Shown here in pieces: positions 11,540 to 24,157 of a stretch of DNA of 64,000 nt. Both the position numbers and the translations under genes were made by a program. How positions within the stretch are numbered: the stretch's first letter is position 1; each line of letters opens with the position of its first letter. The DNA lies in NCBI GenBank assembly GCA_022579005.1, contig MU401480.1, positions 124,001 through 188,000 on the forward strand. Reading direction: 5' to 3'. The notes beneath the pieces were generated by a model. It was not told the origin of the DNA. It did not search any database and was given only the letters and a program-made list of their open reading frames with translations. This DNA comes from Poronia punctata (lineage: Eukaryota > Ascomycota > Sordariomycetes > Xylariales > Xylariaceae).

Positions 11540-13224
11540 TTTCTGCACCAACTTGGACTATTCAAAAGTACGAAAAGACGCATGTCAGAAATTATTCAAA
11601 CGCCTCAAAACCTGTCTCATGACTTGTGGCTTAAATCCACTCAATGATTTGCATAATAGATCTTGCTAGCGATCACAATGTCTCGAGGGTTTGCAGCGCG
11701 GCATAGGAGGGGTTGGGAAAAGAAAAGGCTGGAGACTTGATGACTACGATGGAATTGAAATAGGAGGAAATACCGCCGAAACGCACTTGCTTAGATTCCA
11801 ACCACAAGCAAATTTCTGGCCCTTCCTTCCTTTCATATCCGGGTCAACTGTTTCAAGCTGATGATGTACCTATCCATATCGTTCCCGTCACTAGGCAAGG
11901 TGGGGGCTGACTGCCTCGTCTTGTAAAGTAATTACTACGTTCTCTATACGCGTTTAGGTACTTGCGATTCATTACCTACATGTACTTTGCCTACCTCATA
12001 TGTACTCGTACACCTACTTCTAACGGACTTCCGGACAGTCCACCGCCATAATATAAGCATGATGGGGCGTATCTAGTGTCTACCTTAATACAGCAGAGAG
12101 ATGGGGGAAGACCTGAGACCTGTGCCTCCTAAAGTGAGGAGACCTGACAAAACTACCTGCCGAGTTAGGCAATGTCGTCGAGAACACCGATAGGGCCATG
12201 AGGCCGTCTTTTCAGCTGGCATTACAGAGCCGGGTCAGCTACGAGTAGTCGCGCCTTTTGTTGCATATTCAATTCAAAAGACGTCCAAGCAATGACGCGG
12301 CCTTGTTCTAAAGACTACCTAAGCCTCACCTGTGCGCGGTGAATTAACCCACAATGTCAATGTTATTTTCAGCTATTACACAATCATAGAAAGTCTTTTT
12401 GTTCTTGAAGTCTTAACCTACACCAGTGGGGGTTTCGGCGGCCATCTTCGGGGGTATTACTTACATGATGCAATGCCTTGATCCGGCACAGCACGGTCTC
12501 GCCCCGAAGGCGCATCAGAATCATCGCTCTAATACAGATAAGATCCCCAATAATCGTAGATTTTGTATAGCCTCTGTGGGCCTGTGGCGCACTTTTCTTC
12601 TTATATCTTTCCAAGGTCAATGCCTTTGGGCCTTATTTTTGGCGAGCAAGTTGTCAGTCAGGCTCTGCCATGCGGGATCGAGCTGTGGTCTGCTATTAGA
12701 ACCATTGCAAAGTCTTCGGACAAGCGAGAGCAGAATTCTTGTATCACATATTAGAAGGGTATATTTCTAATGACATGGGATACCGCGTTTGTTCCATTCC
12801 ACATTCGACTATGTGTTCTTCCTGTGTAGGGACATTTACATAACACTATTGGCACCGCACGACCCAGGCATATGATTACCAGTTGCCCAGCCTTAAGACA
12901 AGGAAGGGTGCCGCTCAACTCGTACTGTTATGCAGAATGTCGGGAGTCGAAAGAGTGAGTTGAAGGGGCCACGTGGGCTATGTTACCCATAATGTCAAGG
13001 GTAATCAGTATGGACAAGGGGCAGCAATCCCTTTCTTTCCTTTGGTACAGATACTGCCGAGAATTATCGCAAAAATGGTCTTTGGCCTCTAGATAATCAA
13101 GACAAATTGGATTTTCTTGTCCTCCTTTCCATGCGAAATATTCACAAGTCAACCTACCCCTCAAAACTTGGTATATGCTAGGCTAGGTCCTAGACTCCCT
13201 CGACAGGATTTAACCTACACTATA
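11540..13224. other. Gene-poor spacer
   Basis: No supported gene. Frames at 12384-12770 (both strands) and 12928-13164 overlap each other antisense and match nothing known to me. TACTCGTA/TACGAGTA copies are at 12003 and 12240. Confidence 0.5.
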
Positions 13225-14214
13225 ATGGCGGATGAATCGAACGTGGCCGACTTGATATCTGCCGCAATCTCTCTGCCCGTGGCTGTTATTAGCACCATAA
13301 CTAATTACCGTGTATATGGGTGCGATGCAGCTTATTTCTGAAACCCGCATGTATCGTCATGGCTTGTCATGGGGGTCCTTTGCAAGTCATGGTAGGCAAG
13401 CGGACTCTCTCAGTCTCCAGCGACACATCTTGACCTCGAGAGTGAGCATCAAGTTTCTCATACAAAAGAAGCTGGATCCTCTTAGGCTCGTATTACCTAG
13501 CCCTCAGCTTCAGCTGAATCCAGGATGTTGAGAAGGCAGACAGTGTCTAGATGGGCAAAACTAGTCGGGTGAATTTCTTTGCAAGCTCTGGATCTTTCGC
13601 CGACTCAAATGGCGGGATAAATACGAGGTCCAGGATGCATCCGAGCTTGTCAATCGCATCATCCCCATAAGCTGGACTGGGAAGGATTTCGTAAGTCTGT
13701 GGTTCCATCTTCGGCCTCCCAGTTACACGAAGACAGCCGGAAGTTTCAAGTCGTCAATGCAGCTACTGCTGCAGCAGCCAGGCTCTCTCGACGCCCGTGC
13801 TGTGCGATCAGATGGACTCGCCTGACAAAAATCAGGTTCTCAACCCATGCGACGACCTTCTCTCTGTTGCGGTTCAGGGCGAACTGGCACCCCGAAGGTG
13901 AGCGTGACAAATTGCTTCGAGTTTGACAGGAAATATATTGTGGCTGAGCATTTCGAAAAAAGAACCTCTATCCATACCCTCTCGGCAATTTGTATAGTAC
14001 CGAAGAGTTCATCGAAGCGAGCCCTGTTGATACCATAGTTAGACGACTTCTACTTCTCGCTTATATATCCCTTGTACCGCGACCTGTGCGAGGTTTATCA
14101 ACAAACACATCGAGGACCTTTCCAAAATGCACAGGAAAAAAATGTCGGAGGCCTTCATGTAAGAGAATAGGGGGCAAAGGACCCCAGAAATGCTGCCACC
14201 ATGTCTTCGTATAG
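13225..14214 (+). pseudogene. Possible decayed protein-coding remnant
   Basis: A start-like peptide MADESNVADLISAAISLPVAVIS is at 13225. About 350 bases on, other frames give coding-like segments such as DKYEVQDASELVNRIIPISW (near 13620), then EHFEKRTS, LYSTEEFIEASPVDT and NKHIEDLSKMHRKKMSEAF (to about 14160). No set of GT-AG introns I tried joins them into one open frame, and stops or frame changes interrupt several. I therefore lean towards a degenerated gene. I do not recognise the family. It could also be a multi-intron gene I have failed to assemble. Confidence 0.28.
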
Positions 14215-15710
14215 CGATGAGTTAACGTACGATGCTACAGCCCTGCGACTGAGGAAGACGGAGTCCTTGAAACAATTATTGGTCTTTGGGGTTCCCGGGT
14301 AGGCCTTTCCAGTAAAGGGGGCGGGGATTGATGTTGATATATCTAGGAAGAAGAAGGAAAAAGGACCAACAATCTTAAGCTGTTAAACTAGAGGCACGGT
14401 ATACACGAGCGCTTATGTGTAAGATGCGGGGGTTTTGCGTAATATGCGGTCTTATGGGGGCACATGACACTATAACCTGCACCCTGCCGTACCATCAGTC
14501 CCGATGCCTGCCATCTACCTACCTACGGAGACATGTTTCTAGAAATCAAGGGACTAGAATCGCTCTCAACATCACGTATGTAAATGAATAATAGTCGTTG
14601 CTCTTTAGTAGCTCTTTCTATCCAGCTTGACATTAAACTAGACAGAGCAGATAAAGTACTCTAGCACAGCCCGCATAGATAGAAAACAGCCGTCTAAACG
14701 GAGAGACATTTCGATACAGATATTCCAAGCAGGTATACAGGCTGGATAGAACTACATAACCCAGAACAAACCCCTTCCTCGACTTGCTAATAACCTAACC
14801 TGTTCGTCTCGAGGCACACCAAGAAGTCAGTTACTCACGTGAGATATAAAAGAGCCAGGAACGTTTGAATCTTGATAAACAAACGGATATGGGTGTACTC
14901 TCCCTGCTATATGTCCTATTCCCAGAGTTTAGGTCAGTGGACGGTACAATCTTTTTGCAGATCAGTCTATCCTGGAGCTGGTGTTTAAACAGGTGTATAT
15001 TTTGGAAAAAGGCAACGAAGCAGACTGGTTACGATACCGGAAACACGGGGTTATGTCATTGTTCATACATAATGTTCTAGATATACACCGACATGGCCTA
15101 TTCTACATCAAATGTATATTCCGTCCGCTGTGCCGGCAGTGTAACAGACTAGGTTAGGTACCTCTTCTGATAATTCTTATTCCATCAAGCAGAGCGTTAA
15201 ACGACTGCTGCGACGTATTCATGAGGTCCCGTCCATCCAATACGTAATGTACCTATGCAGCATCAACCCCCATTTGAACCAGTTTAAAAAGCATCGACCG
15301 GTACATCAACCTGGGTAAGTCAAAATTCAAGTCCGTAAGTTTGGTAGGCATTCAAAATAGATATTAGATAAACAACAAACATCCCCATCTACCCCTTTAA
15401 ATAAGGCATCAACATCACGATATAATAAGAAAAAGAAACCCTTTCTTTTCTTCCCAAGATCAGATCAAATTCCCCTACTTCCCCGCCTCTCACTTTTTTA
15501 CCTCCACGATAATAACCAAGGCTTGAAAACCCCGCCGGCTTTTTTTTTCATCCCCCTAATAACCTTAATTACCTGCTTTTGAAACTGACTACTGAACACT
15601 AAGTAGTCTAGGTAGACCAAAAAGCCCGATCTGAATAACTATAAGTTTACCCTAGGTCCTTGGCATTGGCATTGGTACAAGAATCTCAAAAGAAAGAAAA
15701 GGAAGAGAAA
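14215..15710. other. Gene-poor spacer
   Basis: Nothing supported. The 71-residue frame at 14865-15080 has no recognisable feature. The last 200 bases are pyrimidine-rich and A-rich, as expected of a fungal promoter in front of the possible exon at 15711. Confidence 0.5.
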
Positions 15711-16583
15711 ATGGACCCTATCTATCCTGTATCACCTGACCGTGGAAATGTAAACATACTGTCGACAAGCGCATTACCATATACCTATCAACAACGTACC
15801 TCATCCAGGTAAGAAAACATTATCGGCTCGTGTCTTTCTTTCGGCTGATGTATTTACGAGATATTGTCGAGTACGAGGGGTTAGGGTGTTTTTTGTTAGG
15901 GGGTATGTATTTACTTTACTTTACTTTTAATACCTATCGTTTACCTGTGGATAACAAAACCGAAGAAAAAACGGAATAAAAAAAGAGACTAAAATCCAAA
16001 GGAATAGACAAGTAAGTATAGCGCAAGCGACGAAACAAAAGCCCTCCAAGAAAACGTCACATGTTCTGAGCTTAGGTAGGCGACAAGTTCCAGAACATCT
16101 ACGCGGAAATATACAAATGGTTTAACATCGGATTCATCATCTTCGGCCGAACACCTACGGACAAACATACGGAGATCACGCATGGTATATTTGATAAATT
16201 ATATACAAAATGGCCACTTACTTAAACGCCAGCTATACTGCGAAGTCCACGCTGCCTTTCTAGCAGGCCGCTTTATACAAGGCGAACGAATGTCTTTATC
16301 GCAGCAGCAAATCAGACGCACAGGGTGACCAATGCGACGATTACTCGATCCAAGCAAGTCAATAGGTCCGGCATGTAAACTCAACAAGTCGGTCCCTGCG
16401 ACAAGAGAGACGAAGCATACCAATATATTCATCAACTTGGACGAGCTCCAGCAGGGTATAGAATCCGAGTTAGTATCGTTGGACGGAATCAGCGATGCCA
16501 TTACCTTTGCCGAAGTAAACAAAGGATTGAGACCACTTCGCATAACTCGCGATTTGCGCCAGGGAACAGTGTGTCTATCCTGA
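15711..16583 (+). CDS. Unrecognised possible multi-exon gene
   Basis: A first exon 15711-15808 (32 codons plus 2 nt, starting MDPIYPVSPD) ends exactly at a GTAAGA donor and is preceded by an A-rich leader, so it looks real. Downstream, frame 0 is open from 16080 to 16583 except for one TGA at 16326. An 81-nt GT-AG intron (16325-16405) would remove that TGA in frame. The segments read MVYLINYIQNGHLLKRQLYC and NIFINLDELQQGIESELVSL. However, the phase of the first donor does not match this frame at the TAG acceptor 16077-16079, and the minus strand is also open here (15989-16183 and 16199-16591). The gene structure and even the strand are therefore unsettled. No family recognised. Confidence 0.25.
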
Positions 16584-17849
16584 GTCACCAAAACATCATA
16601 TATCTCTAGTTCGACGCATATATCAGGTACGTGTTGATAACGGCCAACTACACGAGAAATGGTAGCGCGACCGGGAAAACATCAAGCTATATCAGTTCTT
16701 CTAAAAAAAAAACGTCATCCCCCATTCTGTCGTTATTCCCGCGACATAAAAGTCCACAGACTTTCGACCACTTAATACCTAACGTATAAAGGCAGGAAAT
16801 TCTCCAAGTCCCAAGACATCAGTGTTTTCGGAGAATTCCGCGAAAAACACCAACATCGCCCCGGACATGTAGCTTTTTTTTTTTTTTTTTTTTTTTTTGG
16901 AGTTTCCTATGGTTAGGTTAGTCCATCATCTACAGGAAACCAGCGACGAGGAATCCACCCAAGACGCGCTGCGCTCACCAGGGAAACGAACGAACGTCTT
17001 CCTGTCTGTCCGAGAACATGTACCTACTCTTTTCTCGGACCGGACGGTGGACCGCGTTTATCATACATAACGAGGTGCCGAACTTTAGGTACCTTAAGTA
17101 CTGCCGCGGCAATAGCAAAAATCTGTCTGCGATGACATTGTCAGGCTCCTCTCCTCGCCCCGTTACATTACAACGAGTTGCTCGAGCCGGTCGACTCGCC
17201 ACGGCTCTTCTTCTCTTTACAATGGGGAAGTGAATTCCTCGATGAGCATGATAAAGATAAGCCCGGTTGACGGACGGAGCCTTGGCTGTTATCGTGATCT
17301 GGTTTACCTCGTGGCCGGTACTACATGCCAGACACTGCCAAAGCTCTCGGCATTGACGAAGCAAAGATACCTTATCGAGCCCATAAGATCTCTTCCGACA
17401 GCTTCAGTCCCTTATTCCACCAGGTCACATGATCAGCAGCTATGATGGTGTTCATCTAGGTATTTCGGTAGGTACATCAACCCCGATTTACGGCAGCGGA
17501 ATAGGTAGCGCCAGGAAATCGGGAGGGGGGAATGGGAAACGGTAAAGAGAGTATGGGTATCATGAATGGCAAAGTTGGATCAGAGTCATCAGACCCTTGG
17601 CTTGGGTTAGGGTATTAGGTAGGTAGGTAGCGTAGTGTGTTTGTACGTGTAGATAAATGAGGCCATTTTTTATTTTAAAGCCGCGGTGAAAGCAAAAAGT
17701 CACTACCACATCCCTCACACATTAGTGGAGGGCGGGGGCTGGATCGGGAGAGCATATCGTAGGTGGGGCAAAGGTTTACTTATAGTTTAGCCTGTTCTTG
17801 TTAGCAACAATCTTTCCTTTACTAATAATTATTATTATTCTTATCCACA
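16584..17849. other. Gene-poor spacer with a long T tract
   Basis: No supported gene. It includes a 25-T run (16874-16898). About 75 bases downstream of it a minus-strand frame of 129 codons (16975-17364) overlaps a plus-strand frame of 71 codons; neither is recognisable. TAGG tetramer repeats lie near 17609-17630. Confidence 0.45.
16874..16898. repeat. 25-base poly(T) tract
   Basis: An uninterrupted run of T, the longest homopolymer I noticed in the window. Confidence 0.9.
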
Positions 17850-17993
17850 ATGACTGGATCTATTCCTCCGGGAGGATCGCTTGCTCCATTTAACGCCATG
17901 ACACCAAGCAGATTTGCGTCCACTCAAGGTCCAATACAACACCCAACTACAGCCCCACCCCCTCCAGTTTTGTGGGCTCTTCAAGCCTCATGA
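17850..17993 (+). CDS. Doubtful 47-residue small ORF
   Basis: An ATG in a good fungal context (CCACAATGAC) opens a 47-residue frame, proline-rich near its end (APPPPVLWALQAS). It could be a small gene, a first exon or chance. No signal peptide or domain is visible. Confidence 0.18.
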   Translation: MTGSIPPGGSLAPFNAMTPSRFASTQGPIQHPTTAPPPPVLWALQAS

Positions 17994-18805
17994 TCCCCAC
18001 AACGAATTCCCGGTCCACATTTGTCATTAGACTGGTCTACAACTTAGACGATATGGGGCAGTGACTGTCAAAAACAAGCGAGCCTTTCCTATTCCATATT
18101 AAGCTGTAAAGCTAACTAGTATAATGTGTGGGCCAAATTCATAGTGCAAGATCTCGATCTCCGATGACATCGAATTCCTTTACCAAATGAAACACCCTTC
18201 GGCACAGCAGATGCCGCATGGAGCCGTAAGGCGTCTGAAGATAGCCAACAACTTAAACAACTTTACTGTCGCTGGCTAGCCTGACCCGTCCGCTCCTCAT
18301 TCATTCTACGTTTTAGACAGATAAGTAAGTTGGAATATGGATGTAACCATAAGAAACCTACCGTGCCTTCCACTTGTATCTGGCGATCTACATGTGGACT
18401 TTGACCTTCGACCCTCGACCCTCGAGTCAATAGATGAGGTGATAGGTACGGTAGAAGCCCCGTAGTGTAAGATTTGACCCGCGTGCTTGGTCATTCATTC
18501 ATTGATTGATTGATTCATCACGCCCTTTTCAATTTCGCATGAATGTTGGATCCCCTCTAGCTTCCACTTCTCGAAACGACAAACTGTCAACCCTCGCCGG
18601 ATATTTGCCGTGATCCCTACGAGTAGTGTGCTAGTGAAGAAGCGCGGCATTCTCGACTTCCTCTTTCGCCACAGCTTACTGCTGCACCGGCGCTATTCTT
18701 ACCACTCGTCTTGTGATTTTTCAATTGTGTAAAAATCCCATTCCGATGTGGTAAAAAAGTAATAAATTTGCAGTTCTCTGCTTCGCTCCAAATATTGGCG
18801 TCAGC
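17994..18805. other. Promoter region of the hybrid histidine kinase
   Basis: No gene seen. It contains GATT tetramer repeats near 18500 and a TACGAGTA copy at 18618, about 190 bases upstream of the kinase start codon. Confidence 0.5.
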
Positions 18806-21800
18806 ATGTTTCAACCCTGCGCAGACTGCTCAACGCAGTCTGCAGAGACAAGCGGCATACCACCCGCGCCTAGCAAGCCCGAGGTAGAGAGTTATGAGCG
18901 AGCTCGGCAGCGTGAAATTGCAGCGTAGGATAAACCTCGAAATCACGGCCATGTACCGCCATCACCTAAGGTTAGGTAACTAACATGCCGCTCTTAACAG
19001 GTATCTCGCTGCCGCCTCGTTTCCTCCCAACTTGCCCTCCGGCCCGCTGCCTGAGACGATTCTCAATCCGGACCCCACACTCAATGCACTCGTCCAACTG
19101 GGGGCTTATCGCCTCAACTGTGACCGCGCCTTCGTCTCTCTCATCGACCGCGAGTACCAATGGGTCGTCTCCGAGATAACGAGGTCTCATTCTCTCACCG
19201 AGAAGCGGTCTGCGCCGAACGAGCACATGTTTCTCGGTGTCGCCAAGCTCGAAGCTTGCTGGGGCGTTTGTCCGACTACGATGAATGCCTTCTTGGACGA
19301 GACTGGTGAGTGGGTCAAGACCGGCCCCAATGTCATTTCCAATCGGACTCGATACATCATCAACGATTTCACCACTGAGCCCGGATATACGGATAGGTCG
19401 TATGTCGTCAACTACCCTTACTTCCGATCCTACCTCGAGGTACCCCTGGTTTCGCCTCTAGGCTATCTTCTTGGGAGTTATTGTGTCGTCGACAACAAGC
19501 CCAACTCTTATGACAACGATGAGACGGTCGGCATAATGAACGAGATTTCCGCCGCCATCATGGGCCATTTGGAGCTCAAACGACTGCAGATGAGTCGGGA
19601 TCGTTCCGAAGAGCTCATAAAAGGCCTCAGTGATTTCATCAACTATGAGCCTTCGCCACATCCGTCCGAGACATCCCAGCACGATGACGGGGACAAAGCC
19701 ACTAGCGGCGTCCAAGCCAATTCCACAACTAATGCCACCCAGAGCATGGATATACGGGCAGCATCTATTTCATCCCCGGCGGGGCATGGCGGCGCTGCTC
19801 GGAGTTCCCCGGCCTCGCTATCTGATCCAGCACCTAATACAACAGCAGCAGAAACTATGAGGTCGGCAGCACAAACGGCGTCCTGGGTCGAGGCCAACGT
19901 CGACGCGGCAGGCGGGAGTACGGAATCCGGAGCAGGGACACCCCGAAACGAAGGGTCACGGCCGAGGCTGGGGCACGCGTCTTCGTCGATGCAGTCTTAT
20001 GGTACCGTATACTCAAATGCCGAGAACAACCAGTCCGAAACACCGCCGACCACGCCTAGGGAAGAGCTGGAGGACAATCCATTCGATATGCGAAATGACG
20101 AAGTCGCAACGCAGCCAGATGACCCGGCGACGACAGATATCGTTCACATGGACAACATGAACGAGTTACCGGCCAACGGCTTCATCAGCTCTGCGAATAT
20201 AAAGTCGACGCTCTTCCGCGCCGCCGTGACAATCCGGCAATCGATGAATATGGATGGTTTCATGTTCCTCGACGCCGCCCCCAGCGCATTCAACGACAGG
20301 CCGGATCAGCAAGCTCCAGACGACGAGGTACATGCGTCTCGCGAGGGTCTAGTAGGCCCATTCTGTCCTGCCATAGTACATTCCACCATCGGCAAAACGG
20401 GCGCGCCCGTGCTCCGGCCTTCCACCACACGGCTCCCCGAGGCTGTACTTCAGCGGCTCATCCGGTGGTACCCTCAGGGTCACGTGTTCTCGGCCGACGA
20501 GTTTGGTCCTATTGAAGAGACATATGCCCCCGGAAAACCCTGGCCTGGCCTCCACCCCGATCCTGCAGATAGAGACAGCACCTATTTCAGTAGCGACGTC
20601 TCGACGCTCTTCCGGTCGGTGCCCTCGGCCAAGTACATCATCTTCCTGCCCCTCTGGCATTTCCAGCAGGAATGTTGGTATACTGCTGCCCTAGGTTGGG
20701 TTACCGATCCGATGAAAGCGTTTGACGTCGCCGATCTCAGCTTGATCGCAGCCTTTGGAAACTCCGTCATGGCCGAGGTATCGCGCCTAGAGGCCCTAGC
20801 CGTCAGCCGTGCCAAGTCGGACTTTGTGTCTTCCATCAGCCACGAACTACGCAGTCCCCTCCACGGAATCATGGCAGGTAGTGAGCTGCTACGCGAAGAT
20901 ATCTCAAATCCTTCATTGCTTGCTACGTTGGACATGCTCGATTCGTGTGGCACAACGCTCCTAGATATCTTCAACAATCTACTTCAGCACGCTATAGTAA
21001 CAAGTTCCGGGGGCCGCTACAAGACGACCATGGCCGACGTCAAGACAACTGATTTGTGCGGATTGGTCGAGGATGTCATCGATGTCGTCCATATGAGCCA
21101 CTTGTCGGAAATCGCGTTCCACATATCTGAATATCGCAAGGGTTCGTACGCTCTTGGACCACTCGACGTGGGGAAGCAACAGCGTCATCGTCCGCTTCTC
21201 GTATCACTGAACGTCGCAAAGAGGACCTCCTGGACCCTTCCGGTGAACGTGGGTGCTTGGAAACGCATCGTCGTCAACATCGTCGGGAATGCTCTGAAAT
21301 ATACAAGTTCTGGTCGTATACAAATCAGCCTGAGGACGGTTCGGAGACTCGACAAGTCGGGTAACATGTGCGAATACGTCTCATTCCTGGTTGAAGATAC
21401 CGGCCGCGGCATGAGCTCCGACTACCTAAAGTATAAGCTCTTCATGCCGTTTTCTCAGGAAAATCCGCATTCGGTAGGCATGGGCCTGGGCTTAAACATC
21501 GTGCAACAATTGGCAAGGGGCCTCGGTGGCTTCGTGGATGTTAAGAGCTCTGTGGGAGTAGGGACGTCCGTCGAAGTCCTCGTCCCTCTCAAGCAAGATT
21601 TTGCCGTTTATCCTGCATTGGAAGGCCCTATTGAACACGAAAAGCCCTTCTTTGAGGAACACAAACAAAGGCTCACTGGACGTACAGTATGCCTGATTAC
21701 GCCGGAAGCCTACCTCAAGGCGGCCCAGCTGGACCTCGAGATAACCCAGAGCATACTGAAACGATGCAGCATCGTGGAACAAGCTCTGCGCGTAAACGCC

Positions 21801-23057
21801 ACTACCACGCTCGGCATGAATGTCATCCTCGGCACGGCACAGGACCCCACGCCGGCTGCAGACGCGTATATCCTTGACTGCGATGTGTTGAGCAAATTGG
21901 CCAGTGATGTTGATGGAAGCGCCATTCCAGAACAGCTATCGACAGCCGGGCCAGTCATCTTGCTCTGTGCCGCCGCTGGCCCGCCTACCTGCTTGAAGCA
22001 TGAATCTTTCAAGAATCACCTCTACCACTTGCATCACCCATTAGGGCCGAGGAAGCTCGCGGCCGTCCTCTGCGGGGCGCTCGACGCAGGAACTGCACAA
22101 ATCAAATCCGATTACCCGACGCTCAAACAGGACAGCGACAGGCCCATGGTATCGGCTGCAAGCATCCCCGCAATACCCCCTGCCGCTCTAAACGTACGTC
22201 CGCGCGCCCAGCACGAGCAACCCGAAGAAACACAGACAAAGGGCCAGGCAGAGAGAGAAAATCTGGCAGAAAGTCAGACAGGCATAAAAGCAGAAGTTGA
22301 ACCTAAAAGCACACCGGAGATTAAGGCCGAAATCAAACCTGAAAGCCAACTTGAACGCCAACTAGATATCGTCGAACCAGCTCGTCAACGACCAGCGGAG
22401 ATCTCTCTTCTCTCATTATCCTCATTATCTTCATCTTCACACCTGAATTCAGCTTCAGCTTCAGCTTCGGCTTCAGCTTCGGCTTCAGCTTCGGCTTCAG
22501 CTTCGGCTTCACTGTCGCCTCTGACATCACCTCCGCCACAGGTTGCTACCGCCCCTACCGCGCAGACCAAGGCGTACAATCTACTACTCGTGGACGACAA
22601 CCCGATCAACATCAAGCTTCTCGCTGCCGTGGTGGGGAAGTTAAAGCACGCCTTTTCGACTGCTTGCAACGGGTTAGAGGCGGTGCAGCTGTACAAAGAT
22701 TCGCTGCAACCAGAGGGGCAAGATGAACAAGCTGATTCCCAAAATAATACCTCTCCACGTCGTCCCTTTGACGTCATTTTCATGGACATCTCAATGCCCG
22801 TCATGGACGGCTTCGAGGCGACACGCGAGATTCGCCGTATAGAGAAGGAGATGGGCGCTCCTCGTTGCAAGATTTTCGCCCTCACGGGCCTCAGTAGCGA
22901 GTCCAGCCGCATCGAAGCCTTTTCTTGTGGCTCGGATCTATTCCTCAACAAGCCAGTCAAACTCGGTACGGTGAAAAAGCTACTCAGCGATGAGTTGGAC
23001 TCTGACAAAGATAATGCGAAAGAGCACCAACAAACTATTATTACTACGACCCTATAG
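18806..23057 (+). CDS. GAF-containing hybrid histidine kinase
   Basis: Model: join(18806..18924, 19001..23057), 1391 residues. The short first exon (MFQPCADC...ERARQREIAA) is joined by a 76-nt GTAGGA...CTAAC...ACAG intron, which restores the family-typical run into YLAAASFPPNLPSG. Residues ~55-205 are a GAF domain and ~400-600 a degenerate second one. The H-box SDFVSSISHELRSPLHGIM carries the phospho-acceptor His654. The ATPase boxes are NIVGNALKYT, DTGRGM and GMGLGLNI. The C-terminal receiver has the acidic pair Asp1238-Asp1239, phospho-acceptor Asp1302 in FMDISMPVMDG, and Lys1357. A Ser-Ala repeat (near 1191-1211) links kinase to receiver. The expected role is an input sensor to the Ypd1/Ssk1/Skn7 phosphorelay. 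The signal is unknown; no transmembrane segment, so it is probably cytosolic. The HHK subgroup is not assigned. Confidence 0.93.
22451..22510. repeat. (AGCTTC/GGCTTC)10 coding minisatellite
   Basis: Ten hexamers that alternate AGCTTC and GGCTTC encode alternating Ser and Ala in the histidine kinase linker just before the receiver domain. The alternation shows point divergence spread by unit duplication. The array length stays in frame by design of the unit. Confidence 0.92.
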
Positions 23058-24157
23058 CCCGGGATCTCTCCAGATAGTAGAGGATGAACAAAGGGGGTGA
23101 CAGACAAGCTACATGCTGTGTCTGTGGAAAGAAGACGAGACGGGACGTGCAATTGACTTACGGGTTTTTTCAAAGCGTTGATGCATATATACGATACCAG
23201 CGAATAGCGCATTGTCTTCAGGATCTCGGATACAGGGGGGTTACCGGCAACATGATACCAGGTTGGCGTTGTAAAATGACCTGGTACTTCTTTCCATTTG
23301 GCGTTGGGGTGTTTTATTGATTCGAAACACGGGAAACGAATCATCAAGTAACGTCAGTAATAGTTACATGTACATAGGGTAGATCGACAGCAGCTAGTGC
23401 TCATCCTCTTTTGCTGTGCAGGATTCGAAGAGTTGTATAACATGAATATGTCTACAATCCTCTCTTCAGTTACATACCTACCTACTGTTCTCTCATGATT
23501 CCGCGTGAGTCTGTATGGATGAAAGGCGACTGTATAATCGACAGATAGTCGACATGTTGTGAGAGTCGGGGGATGTTCAGGTGATGGCCAGAGAAACATT
23601 TTCTCTCGCGTACAAGTATCCAGACTAAGTACCTACCTACTTACCTAAGGTAGGAACTTAACCGACCTACAGGTAGGTAGGAACGACTGAACAGCAGACG
23701 ACAGTGCGATCAGCTATCTGCGGACATTAGCCTTACATAAATGTGGGTTGTTACCTAAAAGTATAGACAAACCTCCACGACTGGCGCCTTCCTGCTAATA
23801 GAGCTTTGATGTAGTACAAATGTACATACCAAGACGCGTGTCCTCCACGATTGCCTGAAGAACTTCTTGTGTTTCCATTTGCCGGCAACCTTAACCTTAG
23901 CCATCACAGCTAGGGCAGCTTCCAGCCAGGTAGACTACCATGTTCATAGGGACTCAAGAGGCTCACATATACGGTACATTATAATAGATGTCCCTGATCT
24001 AGAACACTTACCCGAAAGTAACGGGTAGTAGGAAAATGAGACGATGGATAGACAAACCACACTCGATGCCCTTGATCAGCATTTGCCCATACGTCTGTCT
24101 GGCTTCCTATTCTGAGTCTAAAATATAATCAAAAGAAGACCACAAACCCAACTCTCC
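23058..24157. other. Intergenic spacer between convergent genes
   Basis: No gene supported. The minus-strand frame at 22385-23347 is the antisense shadow of the kinase gene plus flank. Clusters of ACCTACCTA/TAGGTAGGTA occur around 23630-23690. Confidence 0.6.

Noticed and set aside
22385..23347. 320-codon minus-strand frame with an (Ala-Glu)n repeat
   Set aside because: It is antisense to the histidine kinase; the repeat is the reverse reading of the Ser-Ala minisatellite and the rest has no recognisable domain.
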